A stretch of DNA of 64,000 bases from Paraburkholderia phenazinium (GTDB taxonomy: Bacteria; Pseudomonadota; Gammaproteobacteria; Burkholderiales; Burkholderiaceae): positions 3,162,001 through 3,226,000 of the forward strand of contig NZ_FSRM01000002.1 in NCBI RefSeq assembly GCF_900141745.1, given 5' to 3'. Below the pieces are notes generated by a model that saw nothing but the letters and a program-made list of their open reading frames with translations, searched no databases and was not told the origin of the DNA. Positions within the stretch are counted from its first letter, which is position 1. The number at the start of each line of letters is the position of its first letter. This document shows positions 7,741 through 16,902 of this stretch, in pieces. A program made the position numbers and the translations under genes.

Positions 7741-9450
7741 ATGGAAAGCAATCACAGAACCGCACAGCCGGATGAACTCCGCATGCGTTCCGCGCGGCCG
7801 GCGGACCACGCCGCGGAAAACCGCGTATTGCTGAGGCTCGCGCGCGCCCAGTCGGGATCGCGCGAGCGGCTCTTGCAGGAGATAGCCGACGCCGCCCTGT
7901 CGCTCTGCGATGCGGGTAGCGCAGGCATCAGTCTCATGGAAGGCGTCGACGCCGGGCGGCACTTTCGGTGGCTGGCCGTGGCCGGCTTATGCGTAGGCTT
8001 GCAAGGCAAAACGACAGCATGGCACGAATGTCCGTGCCGGCTAGCGGTGGAATCCGCAGAACCCCAATTATTTCTTCGCCCGCAAGATAGTTTTCCCAGC
8101 CTGCAGTTTCCCGGCGTGGAGATTGTCGAAGGACTCATCGTTCCGATTCCGACTGAGAACGGGCTCGTCGGCGCGATATGGGTGATGTCGCACATCCCGG
8201 CACGCCAGTTCGATCTCGAAGACGTGCGCCTGCTCTCGGACCTGGCGGTCTCGGCCGGTGCCGCGCTGACCACCGTGGATGCCCGTGACACCGGCGAGGA
8301 AAGCGAGCGCCGGCATAGCGAATTCATAGCGATGCTCGGACACGAGCTTAGAAACCCGATGGCGCCTATCGACAGCGCAGTCGGCGCAGCCATCAAGCTC
8401 TGTGCGGAAAACGAAAAAGCGGTCGAAGTCCTGACCATTGCGCAGCGGCAGATGAGGCATCTGCGAACGCTGGTCGACGACCTGCTCGATGCCGCGCGAC
8501 TGAAGCATGGCAAGCTCGCCATCAAACATAGCGATACCACGCTCAACGAAATTGCCTTCGATGCCGTGACCGCGGTCAAGCATCACATCCAGTCGCGGCG
8601 CCACTCACTCCGGTTGACCGGTCTCGAGAAACCGGTGCCCGTCCGCGCCGATCACATCAGGCTAAGCCAGGTGCTCGGCAATCTGCTGTCCAACGCCGCG
8701 AAGTACACGCCGGTCGGCGGGACCATCGAACTGGCGGTAAAGATCGTGGCCGAAGATCGCGAACCGGAACAGAAGGACGTGGTTGTCATCGAAGTAAACG
8801 ACAACGGCATTGGCATCGACAGCGCGGTCCAGCCGCACGTCTTCGAACTTTTCGCCCAGTCCGCACGCGGCAATGCCCGTTCCGAAGGTGGACTGGGAAT
8901 TGGTCTTGCCGTGGCCAAGCGCATGGTCGAACTTCACGACGGGACGATCTCGCTGCAAAGCGGAGGCAGTGGGCGGGGCACTTCGGTCACACTGCGTCTG
9001 CCCATCCTGAGCGTCCGCGACGAATCGGCGGCCACGGGCGATACGACCGAATCGCTAGGCCTGGGATCGGTGCGTCTGCTGCTCGCCGACGATAACGCGG
9101 ATGCGTTGCAGTCGCTCGGCATCCTGCTGGAGCTCGACGGACATCACGTCACGATGTGCGACTGCGGACGCGAAGCGGTGCGTCTGATCAAGGAAGAATT
9201 GCCCGAGGTTGCCATCATCGATGTCGGCATGCCCGGCATGGATGGCTTCGAGGTCGCCCATGCGGTACGGTCCGACAGCCAGCTCGACGACGTCCTGCTC
9301 GTGGCATTGACTGGCTATGCCGCGGAGTCCGATAAGTCCCGGGCGTTGGCAGCGGGTTTCGACTATCACCTCACCAAGCCGTTGTCGCTCGACAAGCTGC
9401 GCTACATTCTGGCGAATCGTGCCGGCGGAAAACTCGGCGGCATTGTCTGA
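7741..9450 (+). CDS. Hybrid sensor histidine kinase: GAF, HisKA, HATPase, receiver (about 569 aa)
   Basis: Residues about 30-185 form a GAF-like sensor domain with no membrane segment, so the kinase is probably cytosolic. The HisKA box GHELRNP has its phospho-acceptor His at about residue 201. The ATPase has N-box QVLGNLLSNAAKY, G1 NDNGIGID and G2 GGLGIGLAVAKRM. A C-terminal receiver starts at LLLADDNADAL and carries the acceptor Asp at about residue 494 (IDVGMPGMDG), with TGY and the conserved Lys in LTKPLS. ATG 7741 is chosen because the family starts close to the GAF domain; an upstream ATG at 7657 is possible. No partner regulator is adjacent, so the output is probably a phosphorelay elsewhere. 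Confidence 0.9.
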   Translation: MESNHRTAQPDELRMRSARPADHAAENRVLLRLARAQSGSRERLLQEIADAALSLCDAGSAGISLMEGVDAGRHFRWLAVAGLCVGLQGKTTAWHECPCRLAVESAEPQLFLRPQDSFPSLQFPGVEIVEGLIVPIPTENGLVGAIWVMSHIPARQFDLEDVRLLSDLAVSAGAALTTVDARDTGEESERRHSEFIAMLGHELRNPMAPIDSAVGAAIKLCAENEKAVEVLTIAQRQMRHLRTLVDDLLDAARLKHGKLAIKHSDTTLNEIAFDAVTAVKHHIQSRRHSLRLTGLEKPVPVRADHIRLSQVLGNLLSNAAKYTPVGGTIELAVKIVAEDREPEQKDVVVIEVNDNGIGIDSAVQPHVFELFAQSARGNARSEGGLGIGLAVAKRMVELHDGTISLQSGGSGRGTSVTLRLPILSVRDESAATGDTTESLGLGSVRLLLADDNADALQSLGILLELDGHHVTMCDCGREAVRLIKEELPEVAIIDVGMPGMDGFEVAHAVRSDSQLDDVLLVALTGYAAESDKSRALAAGFDYHLTKPLSLDKLRYILANRAGGKLGGIV

Positions 9451-9478
9451 TCGGGCGGTACCGCGTCTTCCTCTCCCA

Positions 9479-10372
9479 TCAACCCGCGCACGCGTTGACG
9501 TCGAGAATTGCGCTGGCGAACGCTTCCGGTGCCTCCTGCGGGAGATTGTGACCTGCATTCGGCACGACGCGGTTCTCGTGGCGCCCGGTGAACTGCTTCA
9601 GGGACGCCTGCCCTCCTCCTTGCGGCGTAACGCCATCGGCGTCGCCCTCTAGCGTGACCGTTGGTACGGTGATCGACGGTGTGGACGATAAACGCCGCTC
9701 CATTTCATCAAACTGGGGATCGCCATCGACGAGTCCGTAACGGTGCCGATACGAATGGATCACCACGTCGACGAAGTCCGGATTATCGAAGGCGGCCGCC
9801 GAGCGAGCGTAGGTATCGTCGTCGAAGCGCCAGGTGGGCGACCATAACGACCACAGCAGGCGACAAAACTCAAAGCGGTTTTCGGTCAGTCCAGCCTGGC
9901 CGCGCTCGCCATGAAAATAATACTGGTACCACAAGCGATATTCCTTTTCCGGCGTACTCGGCCGCATGGCAGCGGCGATATTCTGGATGTTGTAGCCGTT
10001 GACCGAGACAAGGCCTCGCGCTCTCGACGGATACAGCGCCGCCACGATGCACGCGGCGCGGCCGCCCCAGTCATATCCGCCCAGCACGGCCCGTTCGATC
10101 TGAAGCACATCGAGCAGCGCCAACAGGTCCGCACCGAGTGCGGCCTGCTGGCCCGAACGAAGTGTGGTCGAGTCGAGAAAGCGCGTTGGCCCATAGCCGC
10201 GAAGATAAGGGGTGATAACGCGCGCGCCTTTGGCCGTCAGGCGTGGCGTCACTTCGTCGTACGCGTGGATATCGTAGGGAAAACCGTGCAGCAGAATAAC
10301 CGGCCATCCTGCGCTATCGCCTTGTTCGTCATAGGCAATCTCGAGCAGATTGGTTGCAATGCTTTTAAGCAT
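9479..10372 (-). CDS. Alpha/beta hydrolase, epoxide hydrolase / haloalkane dehalogenase-like (297 aa)
   Basis: The fold is shown by the HGFP oxyanion motif (about residues 29-32), the nucleophile elbow GGYDWGG with Asp at about 101, and a C-terminal NAGHNLP with the catalytic His at about 275. An Asp nucleophile, rather than Ser, is typical of epoxide hydrolases and dehalogenases. GGAGGCGTC precedes the ATG at 10372. The gene ends convergently with the hybrid kinase. The substrate is unknown. Confidence 0.85.
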   Translation of the reverse strand: MLKSIATNLLEIAYDEQGDSAGWPVILLHGFPYDIHAYDEVTPRLTAKGARVITPYLRGYGPTRFLDSTTLRSGQQAALGADLLALLDVLQIERAVLGGYDWGGRAACIVAALYPSRARGLVSVNGYNIQNIAAAMRPSTPEKEYRLWYQYYFHGERGQAGLTENRFEFCRLLWSLWSPTWRFDDDTYARSAAAFDNPDFVDVVIHSYRHRYGLVDGDPQFDEMERRLSSTPSITVPTVTLEGDADGVTPQGGGQASLKQFTGRHENRVVPNAGHNLPQEAPEAFASAILDVNACAG

Positions 10373-10499
10373 GACGCCTCCAGAGCGGCAAGACTAAACA
10401 ATAAAGCGTTCAGCCGATTATGCCGGAGGATGCGAAGCGTCTGCGGCCAGGACGTAAGCGCGTTTCTCGCCGGGCACTGAGGTCGGCGCGGCGACCCGG

Positions 10500-10928
10500 T
10501 TACGCCGATGAGGCAGCCTTCGCCGGCGCGGACTGGATCATCTTCCAGCCGTTGCCAGCGGGATCGCGGAAACCGGCATCGATGCTGCCGTAGCGCTCCA
10601 TCGGTTCCTGGGTGAATTCCACGCCGCTCGCTTTCAGACGGTCATAGCTGGCGCGGCAGTCGGCCACTGCGAGAACGAGAGGCGGCATCGCCCCCTTGGC
10701 GACCATCGCGCGCAGGGTTTGCGCGGTGGCTTCGTCGTGAATCGGCGGCCCGGGCGTGAACAGCCCGAGCTGGAACGACGGCTGTTCCGGATGCTGGACC
10801 GTGAGCCAGCGATAGGAACCGTTACGCACGTCCGTGTGGACATTGAATCCGAGTTTGTCGACGTAAAACGCGAGCGCTTCGTCCTGGTTGTCGACATACA
10901 GGCCCACTACATTGATACCCTGGTTCAT
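10500..10928 (-). CDS. VOC-family (glyoxalase / bleomycin resistance-like) protein (142 aa)
   Basis: The protein has the beta-alpha-beta-beta-beta pattern of the vicinal oxygen chelate fold: it opens with NVVGLYVDNQDEALAFYVDKLGF and ends with FRDPAGNGWKM. These proteins bind a metal and act on glyoxals, catechols or antibiotics; the substrate is not clear here. A very strong ribosome site (AAGGAGGTG) precedes ATG 10928. That site lies inside the end of the AraC gene, and the two genes overlap as ATGA, so they are coupled and the regulator probably belongs to the same pathway. Confidence 0.88.
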   Translation of the reverse strand: MNQGINVVGLYVDNQDEALAFYVDKLGFNVHTDVRNGSYRWLTVQHPEQPSFQLGLFTPGPPIHDEATAQTLRAMVAKGAMPPLVLAVADCRASYDRLKASGVEFTQEPMERYGSIDAGFRDPAGNGWKMIQSAPAKAASSA

Positions 10929-11482
10929 GACACCTCCTTGATGGATGGCCGCACTGTACCTGTGACCACGCGGCGGCGCTTCTCCAAAACTGCGATCGTC
11001 AGATCCGGGCGCTGCGCGGCCTTCACGACACAGGCAGGCATGCGGTCAAGTCCAGGCAGGTTGGCGCGGGCCTCGAGGCGCATGGCACTGGGGCTGCGTC
11101 CGGTGATGTCGTGGAATGTGCGGCCGAAAGTGCCGAGGCTCTCCCAACCTGTCGCGAAGGCAATTTCCGTGATGCTTAGCTCGGTGTCGCGCAGAAGCGT
11201 GGTCGCCTGCTCGATGCGGCGAGTCAGCAGGTAACGGTGTGGCGGAACGCCGAAGGCCTGCTTGAACGAGCGCGCGAAATGGGCTTCGGAGACGCCGCTG
11301 ACCTCGGCCAGCCGCTTGACGGGCCATGCCTCGTGCGAGGCGGCATCCATGCGATCTTTGGCGCGCAGCAGACGGCGCAGCAAGGCGGGGTCTTGCAGGG
11401 CGCTGGCTTTGACATCGAAGGTGGCTGCTTCGGAGGATCGGGCGAGCGGTCCGCCGCTGTGGTCTGCCCGGTCCCTTGGCAT
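10925..11482 (-). CDS. Short AraC-family regulator (185 aa)
   Basis: A single AraC-type double helix-turn-helix lies at about residues 45-145, with VSGVSEAHFARSFKQAFG and EIAFATGWESLGTFGRTF. It has no large N-terminal ligand domain, so it resembles the short SoxS/MarA-like group with a C-terminal extension. ATG 11482 has AAGGAGACGCC upstream and is preferred to the ATG at 11518. It is the promoter-proximal gene of a two-gene operon with the VOC gene. Confidence 0.86.
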   Translation of the reverse strand: MPRDRADHSGGPLARSSEAATFDVKASALQDPALLRRLLRAKDRMDAASHEAWPVKRLAEVSGVSEAHFARSFKQAFGVPPHRYLLTRRIEQATTLLRDTELSITEIAFATGWESLGTFGRTFHDITGRSPSAMRLEARANLPGLDRMPACVVKAAQRPDLTIAVLEKRRRVVTGTVRPSIKEVS

Positions 11483-11660
11483 GGCGTCTCCTTGCGCTGC
11501 GGTTGCGGTTCGAAACAACGATTATGCACGTTCAACCGTGCGTCCCCGCGTCATCGAGCAGCGCTGAGGTCCACCCCACACACAGCGCACTGCATCAGCC
11601 TAATTCGCCGCTAAGTTTGCCCCCTCAAGATGGCGTCATCGAATAGAGGAGGCAAACATC

Positions 11661-12218
11661 ATGAAGCTCGTACGAATCACTCGCCTGGCCCTGCCCGTAG
11701 GGCTCGTCGCCATTGCGCTCACCGGCTGCGCCGTTATTCCGCCGTCCGGCCCGTCAGTCGTCGCACTGCCGCCCAGCGGCAAACCGATGAACGTGTTCCA
11801 GCAGGAAGACTACACCTGCCGCGACTACGCATTCCGTTCCGACAATGCCGGCGCACCGGCCCATAGCGCAATACCGGAAGGCGTCGGCAGTACGGCCGTC
11901 GGCACCGTGGGCGGTGCGGCCGCCGGCGCGCTGCTCGGTGCAGCAGCGGGCAATGCCGGCATCGGCGCAGCAATCGGCGCGGGCGCGGGCCTCCTGTTCG
12001 GCAGTGCTGTTGGCGCAAACAACACGCAAGCCACCTCGGCCAGCCTGCAGTCGCGCTACGACGCCGCCTACGCGCAATGTATGGCGTCAAAGGGCAACAC
12101 CATTTCCCAGCCGGCCGTCTATAGCACGGTGCCGGCCTACGCTCCGCCGCCTGTCGCAGTTGTGCCGGCTCCGGTTGTTTACGGCTACCCGCAACGTTAC
12201 GGTTACTGGGCTTACTGA
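11661..12218 (+). CDS. Glycine-zipper lipoprotein (185 aa)
   Basis: A lipoprotein signal peptide ends at the lipobox LTGC (Cys about residue 23). A glycine-zipper segment follows (about residues 75-120), with repeated GAAAGALLG, GNAGIGAAIGAG and GLLFGSAVG, typical of outer-membrane-associated proteins. Residues 121-150 are polar, with a Cys pair to the mature region (CRDYAF and YAQCMAS). The C terminus is rich in Pro, Val and Tyr. GAGGAGGCAAACATC precedes ATG 11661. Proteins of this type support envelope integrity, but the exact role is unknown. Confidence 0.82.
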   Translation: MKLVRITRLALPVGLVAIALTGCAVIPPSGPSVVALPPSGKPMNVFQQEDYTCRDYAFRSDNAGAPAHSAIPEGVGSTAVGTVGGAAAGALLGAAAGNAGIGAAIGAGAGLLFGSAVGANNTQATSASLQSRYDAAYAQCMASKGNTISQPAVYSTVPAYAPPPVAVVPAPVVYGYPQRYGYWAY

Positions 12219-12237
12219 GCGGGCCTACTGAGCGGGC
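12213..12237. repeat. Short tandem duplication at the end of the lipoprotein gene
   Basis: TACTGAGCGGGC occurs twice in a row with a 13-bp period (12213-12224 and 12226-12237). The first copy contains the TGA stop of the glycine-zipper gene. It looks like a small slippage duplication. Confidence 0.6.
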
Positions 12238-12369
12238 TTACCAGGCAAACCTGCTGAGCGCCCGCGCTAATTTCCTGCTCACTCTGCCGCGCGATGATGC
12301 GGCCATGGATCACGCAGAGCACCAACCTGCTGCCGTGCCCTGCCTGGCAAATACTTGAGGATACCTATC

Positions 12370-12876
12370 ATGTTCAAGAAGATTCTCGTTGCAGTCAGTA
12401 CAAGCTCCGCCGATAGCGTCCTGGCACCCGCCATCGAAGCCGCGCGAAAGTACGATGCGCAAGTTGTTGCACTGCACGTAGTCGATCCATCGCCCAGCTA
12501 TATCGGGGGTGCGGACTGCAACTTCGGCCTGATCGTCGAGGCCATGGAAGCACACGGACACCGTGTCGTCACGCACGTCAGGAGTGTGCTGGATACTCAT
12601 GCGCTGCCGGCGGAAGTCCGCATGGTGACGCTGCCGTTTTCGGGCATGACGGTGGGTCGCGCGATTGCCGCCGTCGCGGAAGAGACCGGTGCCGACCTGA
12701 TTCTTCTCGGCAGGCGAAGCGCGTCACGCTGGCACTGGCTGAGCGAAGACGTGGCAGCGGAGGTGATGCGCCACTCCAGCCAGCCAACGCAGATCGTCAG
12801 CGACAAGCCCGTGGCCAATCCGGCGCGCCGTGGCGGCAGACGCTGGATCGATGTGACGGCCGCCGGCACCTGGTAA
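12370..12876 (+). CDS. Universal stress protein, UspA family (168 aa)
   Basis: The protein begins MFKKILVAVSTSS, the first strand and loop of UspA proteins, and carries the nucleotide-binding-like GRRSASRWHWLSEDVA near residues 117-132, a variant of the usual G-2x-G-9x-G(S/T) motif. USP proteins accumulate under growth arrest and stress. GAGGATACCTATC precedes ATG 12370; an upstream TTG start at 12355 is less likely. It is convergent with the DHA2 pump. Confidence 0.87.
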   Translation: MFKKILVAVSTSSADSVLAPAIEAARKYDAQVVALHVVDPSPSYIGGADCNFGLIVEAMEAHGHRVVTHVRSVLDTHALPAEVRMVTLPFSGMTVGRAIAAVAEETGADLILLGRRSASRWHWLSEDVAAEVMRHSSQPTQIVSDKPVANPARRGGRRWIDVTAAGTW

Positions 12877-12958
12877 GGCGAGTGCCTCACCGGTCGGTCG
12901 CCACATCTGCATCGCCGCTATTCGAAGTTTCGCACCGTGCCGCAGATCCCGGCCAGGC

Positions 12959-14542
12959 TCAATGCGCGGCGGACGCTTCTCCAGAGTCCGCTCCGCCCTT
13001 CGCCGGCCGGGTGATCCAGATCAGCGGGATGATGAGGATGAAAATGAACGTGGACGCATAGAAGAAGTCGTCCAGTCCCATGACCGCAGCCTGACTCGTG
13101 ACCATCGATTCAAACATTGCGTGCGCGGCCCCCACGTCCAGATGTAGTTGCGATTGCAACGACGCAATGGCTGAATTGAAAACCGGATTGTCGATGTTCG
13201 CCTGCTCCATGAGTCGAACGTGATGCACGGCAGTGCGGTGGCCCCAGACCGTGCCCGCGATGGACGTGCCGACCGCACCACAGAAAATACGCGCGAAATT
13301 GGAAAGCCCGGCCGCCGCTGGAATGCGTTCAGGCGGCAGTCCCGAGAGGATGATCGACACGAGCGGAACGAACCACAGGACGGTCGGAATGCCCTGCAGC
13401 AAAGTAGGTATCACCAGATGCCACGCGTCCACCGTACTCAGATACTGCGTGCGCATGAAAAACACGCCCGCCAGACCCACGAAAGCGATGGACACCAGCG
13501 TCCGGGCGTCCACCAGCTGCAGCATGCGCCCGATGAAAGGCGAAAGCAGAACCGTGAAAATGCCGACAGGCGCGGTGACGAGACCCGCGTCGAAAGCCCG
13601 ATAGCCGAGGTACTCCTGCATCCACTGCGGCAACAACACGAGGTTGCCGAAGTACAGCGCGTAGGAGACGGAAATCGCAATCGTGCCGCTGCTGAAATTG
13701 CGCAACGCGAAGAGCCTGAGGTCGACGACCGGATGCTTCTCGGTCAGCTCCCACACGAGGAAGAACGCAAAGCTGACAAGCGCAATCAGCGCCAGCGCAA
13801 CGATGAACGAAGACGAGAACCAGTCGAGATCCCGTCCCTTGTCGAGCATCACCTGAAGCGACCCGACCCATGTGACGAGCAGCGCGAGACCGACGGTATC
13901 GATCGGCAGTTTTCTGGTCGGCGTTTCGCGCTTGCGGTAGATGAACCAGGTGGCGCTGGCGGCGATGAAACCAACCGGAATGTTGACGTAAAAGATCCAG
14001 GACCAGCTGTAGTTGTCCGTGATCCAGCCGCCCAGCACCGGCCCCGCGATCGGGCCCACAGTGGCCGTCATCGCCCAGAGCGCCAACGCCATGTTGGCCC
14101 GGGCCTTCGGGTAGGAACTCAACAGGACAGCCTGAGACAACGGAATGAGCGGGCCTGCCACGAGTCCCTGCAGAATCCGCGCGCCCAGCAGGAACGGCAG
14201 GTCTGGGGCGATGCCGCAGAGCCACGAGGCAAACACGAACATCAGGATCGCGCCGACGAAAAGCCGGATCTGACCAATCTGCTGCGTGAGCCACCCCGTC
14301 AGCGGAATGGACACCGCATTGGCGGCCGCGAAGATCGTGATGACCCACGTCCCTTCGTCGACGGATACCCCAAGGTTGCCCGACAGATTGGGGACCGCGA
14401 CGTTCGCGATCGACGTGTCCAGAACCGTCATGAAAGTCGCCAGCGCCACGACGATCGTGGCGATCACAAGCTGGCCGCCTCGTAGTGGCGGATGTTGGAC
14501 GGGTGCTGCGGGTGAGGCGGGAGGGGTCGATTCCTGCGTCAT
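12959..14542 (-). CDS. DHA2-family multidrug efflux MFS permease, EmrB-like (527 aa)
   Basis: About fourteen hydrophobic segments are visible. Motif A appears as LTQQIGQIRLFVGAILMFVFAS, motif C-like GPIAGPVLGGWITDNYSW follows, and TVLDTSIANVAVP in helix 1 is the DHA2 signature. EmrB permeases normally work with an EmrA membrane-fusion protein and an outer-membrane channel to export hydrophobic toxins; neither gene is adjacent. The pump is transcribed away from an FAD monooxygenase across a 258-bp shared region. The drug substrate is unknown. Confidence 0.88.
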   Translation of the reverse strand: MTQESTPPASPAAPVQHPPLRGGQLVIATIVVALATFMTVLDTSIANVAVPNLSGNLGVSVDEGTWVITIFAAANAVSIPLTGWLTQQIGQIRLFVGAILMFVFASWLCGIAPDLPFLLGARILQGLVAGPLIPLSQAVLLSSYPKARANMALALWAMTATVGPIAGPVLGGWITDNYSWSWIFYVNIPVGFIAASATWFIYRKRETPTRKLPIDTVGLALLVTWVGSLQVMLDKGRDLDWFSSSFIVALALIALVSFAFFLVWELTEKHPVVDLRLFALRNFSSGTIAISVSYALYFGNLVLLPQWMQEYLGYRAFDAGLVTAPVGIFTVLLSPFIGRMLQLVDARTLVSIAFVGLAGVFFMRTQYLSTVDAWHLVIPTLLQGIPTVLWFVPLVSIILSGLPPERIPAAAGLSNFARIFCGAVGTSIAGTVWGHRTAVHHVRLMEQANIDNPVFNSAIASLQSQLHLDVGAAHAMFESMVTSQAAVMGLDDFFYASTFIFILIIPLIWITRPAKGGADSGEASAAH

Positions 14543-14800
14543 AAGTCGGAGCTTGTGGTGTGGGCAAGGACGGCGAACCTGCGTATGGTACGCGCTTCCG
14601 TCACATTTATTAAATACTTACACCATCATGCGGCTTTGAAAAAGATTTGCAATCGGGCCTTTCACCAAGGCGGCATGTTCGCGGCGTCCGCGGGTAGCGC
14701 AGGCGTGCCATTTGCGTGGGCTGAAAACGGGCTTTACCGGATGGGTCGTCCGGCATCTACTCTTGATGCCGATACCCACCAATCTTGGGAGGAATTCGCC

Positions 14801-16396
14801 ATGGAGCAGCACACCCCTGTTTTGATCGCCGGCGCGGGGCCGACAGGATTGACACTGGCGCTGACGCTGCGTCGTTACGGCATTGCAACGCGGGTGATCG
14901 ACAGGCTCGAGAAGCCTGCGGACCTGTCGAAAGCACTCGCCGTATGGCCGGCGAGCCTCGAAGTGTTGAGCAGCCTCGGCGTCGGCGCGGCGTTCGACGA
15001 GGCGGCCGTAGCGATGAGCGCAGTGACGTTCGGCGACGGCGCGCGGCGGCTTGCGCGCGTGTCGATGCAAGACGGCATCGACAGCGCTCATCCCAATCCC
15101 CTTCTGCTCCCGCAGTCGCAAACCGAAGCGATCCTCACGGCGAAGTTCGTCGATATGGGCGGCGTGATCGAGCGTGGGGTGGAACTGACTGGCCTCAGCG
15201 AAACATCCGACGCAGTGACCGCGACGCTGCGGCATGCCGATGGACGAATCGAGAACACGACTGCCTTGTGGTTGGTCGGCGCCGACGGCGCGCGCAGCGC
15301 GGTGCGGCATGCGCTCGATATCGCGTTCGAGGGGGACACGGAACCCGACACCTATCTGCTGGGCGACGTGCGCATCGACGGGGTCGATCTCGACCGGCAC
15401 AGCATCCATATCTGGTGGCACGGCGGCGGGACGGTCGCGCTGTTTCCGTTCGCTCATGACGTATGGCGGGTGATCAGCCGCCGCGTCGACGATGAAGCGG
15501 CGGCGCGCGGCGAAGAGCCGCCGACCCTCGATGAACTGCAGCAGAAGATCGCACGCCACGGGCCGCCGGGCGCGACGTTATCGGAACCCGGCTGGCTGTC
15601 CACGTTTCGGATCAACGAGCGACTCGCGGCGCGCTATCGCACGGGTCGCGTATTTCTCGCGGGCGACGCTGCGCACATTCACAGTCCCGCAGGCGGCCAG
15701 GGGATGAACACCGGCATTCAGGACGGGGCGAACCTCGGCTGGAAGCTCGCCTACGTGCTTCAGGGACGCGGCGACGCCGCGACGCTGCTCGATAGCTACG
15801 AGGCCGAACGGCGACCGGTTGCGCGCAACGTGATCGCCAACGCGGCAAGACTGCTGCACGTCGGCATGGCGCCGCATCCGCTTGCGCGTCTCGCACGCGA
15901 CGCAGCAGTGTCCGTGCTCGATCACGTGCCGGCATTGCAGGAGCGGTTGCGTACCGAGATGGCCGAAACGGACGTAACCTATCACGACGGCCCGCTGGTT
16001 GCGCTCGCCGAAAGTGCGCGTCATCCGTCGCGCGGCTTTCCCGGCACACGTGCGCTGGATCTGCACTGGGCCGATGCAGCCGATGGATCGCCGCGCACGC
16101 TATGGCCTCTGCTGGATGTACGGCACACGTTGATCGCGTTTCGCGAAGGCAGCGAAGTGTCGCGTGCCGAGACGCTGGCTGCTGCGCATGACGATGCGGT
16201 CCAGGTTGTGGCGCTCGATGCTGCTGACGACCCTTCCGGCGACGCGCGTCGACGCTACGGGTTCAAAGGCGCAGGATGGGTGCTGATCAGGCCTGACCAG
16301 GTGGTTGCGGTACGTGGTGAGTCGGAGGACGTGGCTTCGCTCGAGCGTTATCTGAAGAACGTTGTCGGCTTGCGGGTGGGTGACGGGACACATTAG
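14801..16396 (+). CDS. FAD-dependent aromatic monooxygenase (531 aa)
   Basis: The N-terminal dinucleotide fold IAGAGPTGLTLALTLRRYG, the middle GADGARSAVRHAL motif and the FLAGDAAHIHSPAGGQGMN motif (FAD ribityl contact) place it in the PF01494 group, with phenol and resorcinol hydroxylases and antibiotic-modifying oxygenases. The C-terminal about 150 residues look like the thioredoxin-like dimerisation domain of phenol hydroxylase. ATG 14801 has GGGAGGAATTCGCC upstream; a much longer frame to 14555 is rejected for lack of homologous character. It is divergent from a DHA2 efflux pump, suggesting joint modification and export of an aromatic compound. Confidence 0.88.
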   Translation: MEQHTPVLIAGAGPTGLTLALTLRRYGIATRVIDRLEKPADLSKALAVWPASLEVLSSLGVGAAFDEAAVAMSAVTFGDGARRLARVSMQDGIDSAHPNPLLLPQSQTEAILTAKFVDMGGVIERGVELTGLSETSDAVTATLRHADGRIENTTALWLVGADGARSAVRHALDIAFEGDTEPDTYLLGDVRIDGVDLDRHSIHIWWHGGGTVALFPFAHDVWRVISRRVDDEAAARGEEPPTLDELQQKIARHGPPGATLSEPGWLSTFRINERLAARYRTGRVFLAGDAAHIHSPAGGQGMNTGIQDGANLGWKLAYVLQGRGDAATLLDSYEAERRPVARNVIANAARLLHVGMAPHPLARLARDAAVSVLDHVPALQERLRTEMAETDVTYHDGPLVALAESARHPSRGFPGTRALDLHWADAADGSPRTLWPLLDVRHTLIAFREGSEVSRAETLAAAHDDAVQVVALDAADDPSGDARRRYGFKGAGWVLIRPDQVVAVRGESEDVASLERYLKNVVGLRVGDGTH

Positions 16397-16591
16397 TTAG
16401 TGGCGTTGGCGGCGTCGCCAAGAGTCCGGCTTCGGGCCTCGGCCTTCAGCTCGCCTCCTCAGGCGCGGAATCTGCTACTCAACAGACCGGCTGGTAACTC
16501 GCGCCGGCCCCATCATTCGACGACCGCACCGGGATGAAGCGCAACATGGCAGGCAGCCCGTCGCAGCCGTCGACCACAAAAGGAGAACACG

Positions 16592-16762
16592 ATGACCCTG
16601 GTCATTTATCTAGTCGGCTGGATCGTTCTGATAGGCGGCGTCTGCTGGGCGCTCATCGCCATGCACGTCTCGCAGCACACGATCGAAATCGTCGCGGTCA
16701 TCATGCTCGGCGTCGCGATCATCACGGGCGCCACCCGGACTCGCAACCGGGACCGTTCGTAG
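16592..16762 (+). CDS. Small two-helix membrane protein (56 aa)
   Basis: This short gene begins MTLVIYLVGWIVLIGG after AAAGGAGAACACG, an excellent ribosome binding site. Two hydrophobic segments (about residues 4-24 and 33-46) are joined by a short polar loop, and the tail is basic (TRTRNRDRS). The family is not recognised. It is probably a small inner-membrane protein. Confidence 0.65.
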   Translation: MTLVIYLVGWIVLIGGVCWALIAMHVSQHTIEIVAVIMLGVAIITGATRTRNRDRS

Positions 16763-16902
16763 CGAGCGGTATCGCGCAGGGAGTCAACGATCGCGGCAGC
16801 GATCGCAGCGTAATCGGCAGCGGTTCAGAGCCAGAGGAGGAAGAGAAGATTGCGGGACGCCGCCATACGTCGCACTCTGCGGACGTCCTGCGTGCCGACG
16901 CT

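Noticed and set aside
14555..14800. N-terminal extension of the monooxygenase
   Set aside because: The proper start at 14801 has a strong ribosome site and begins right before the FAD-binding motif.
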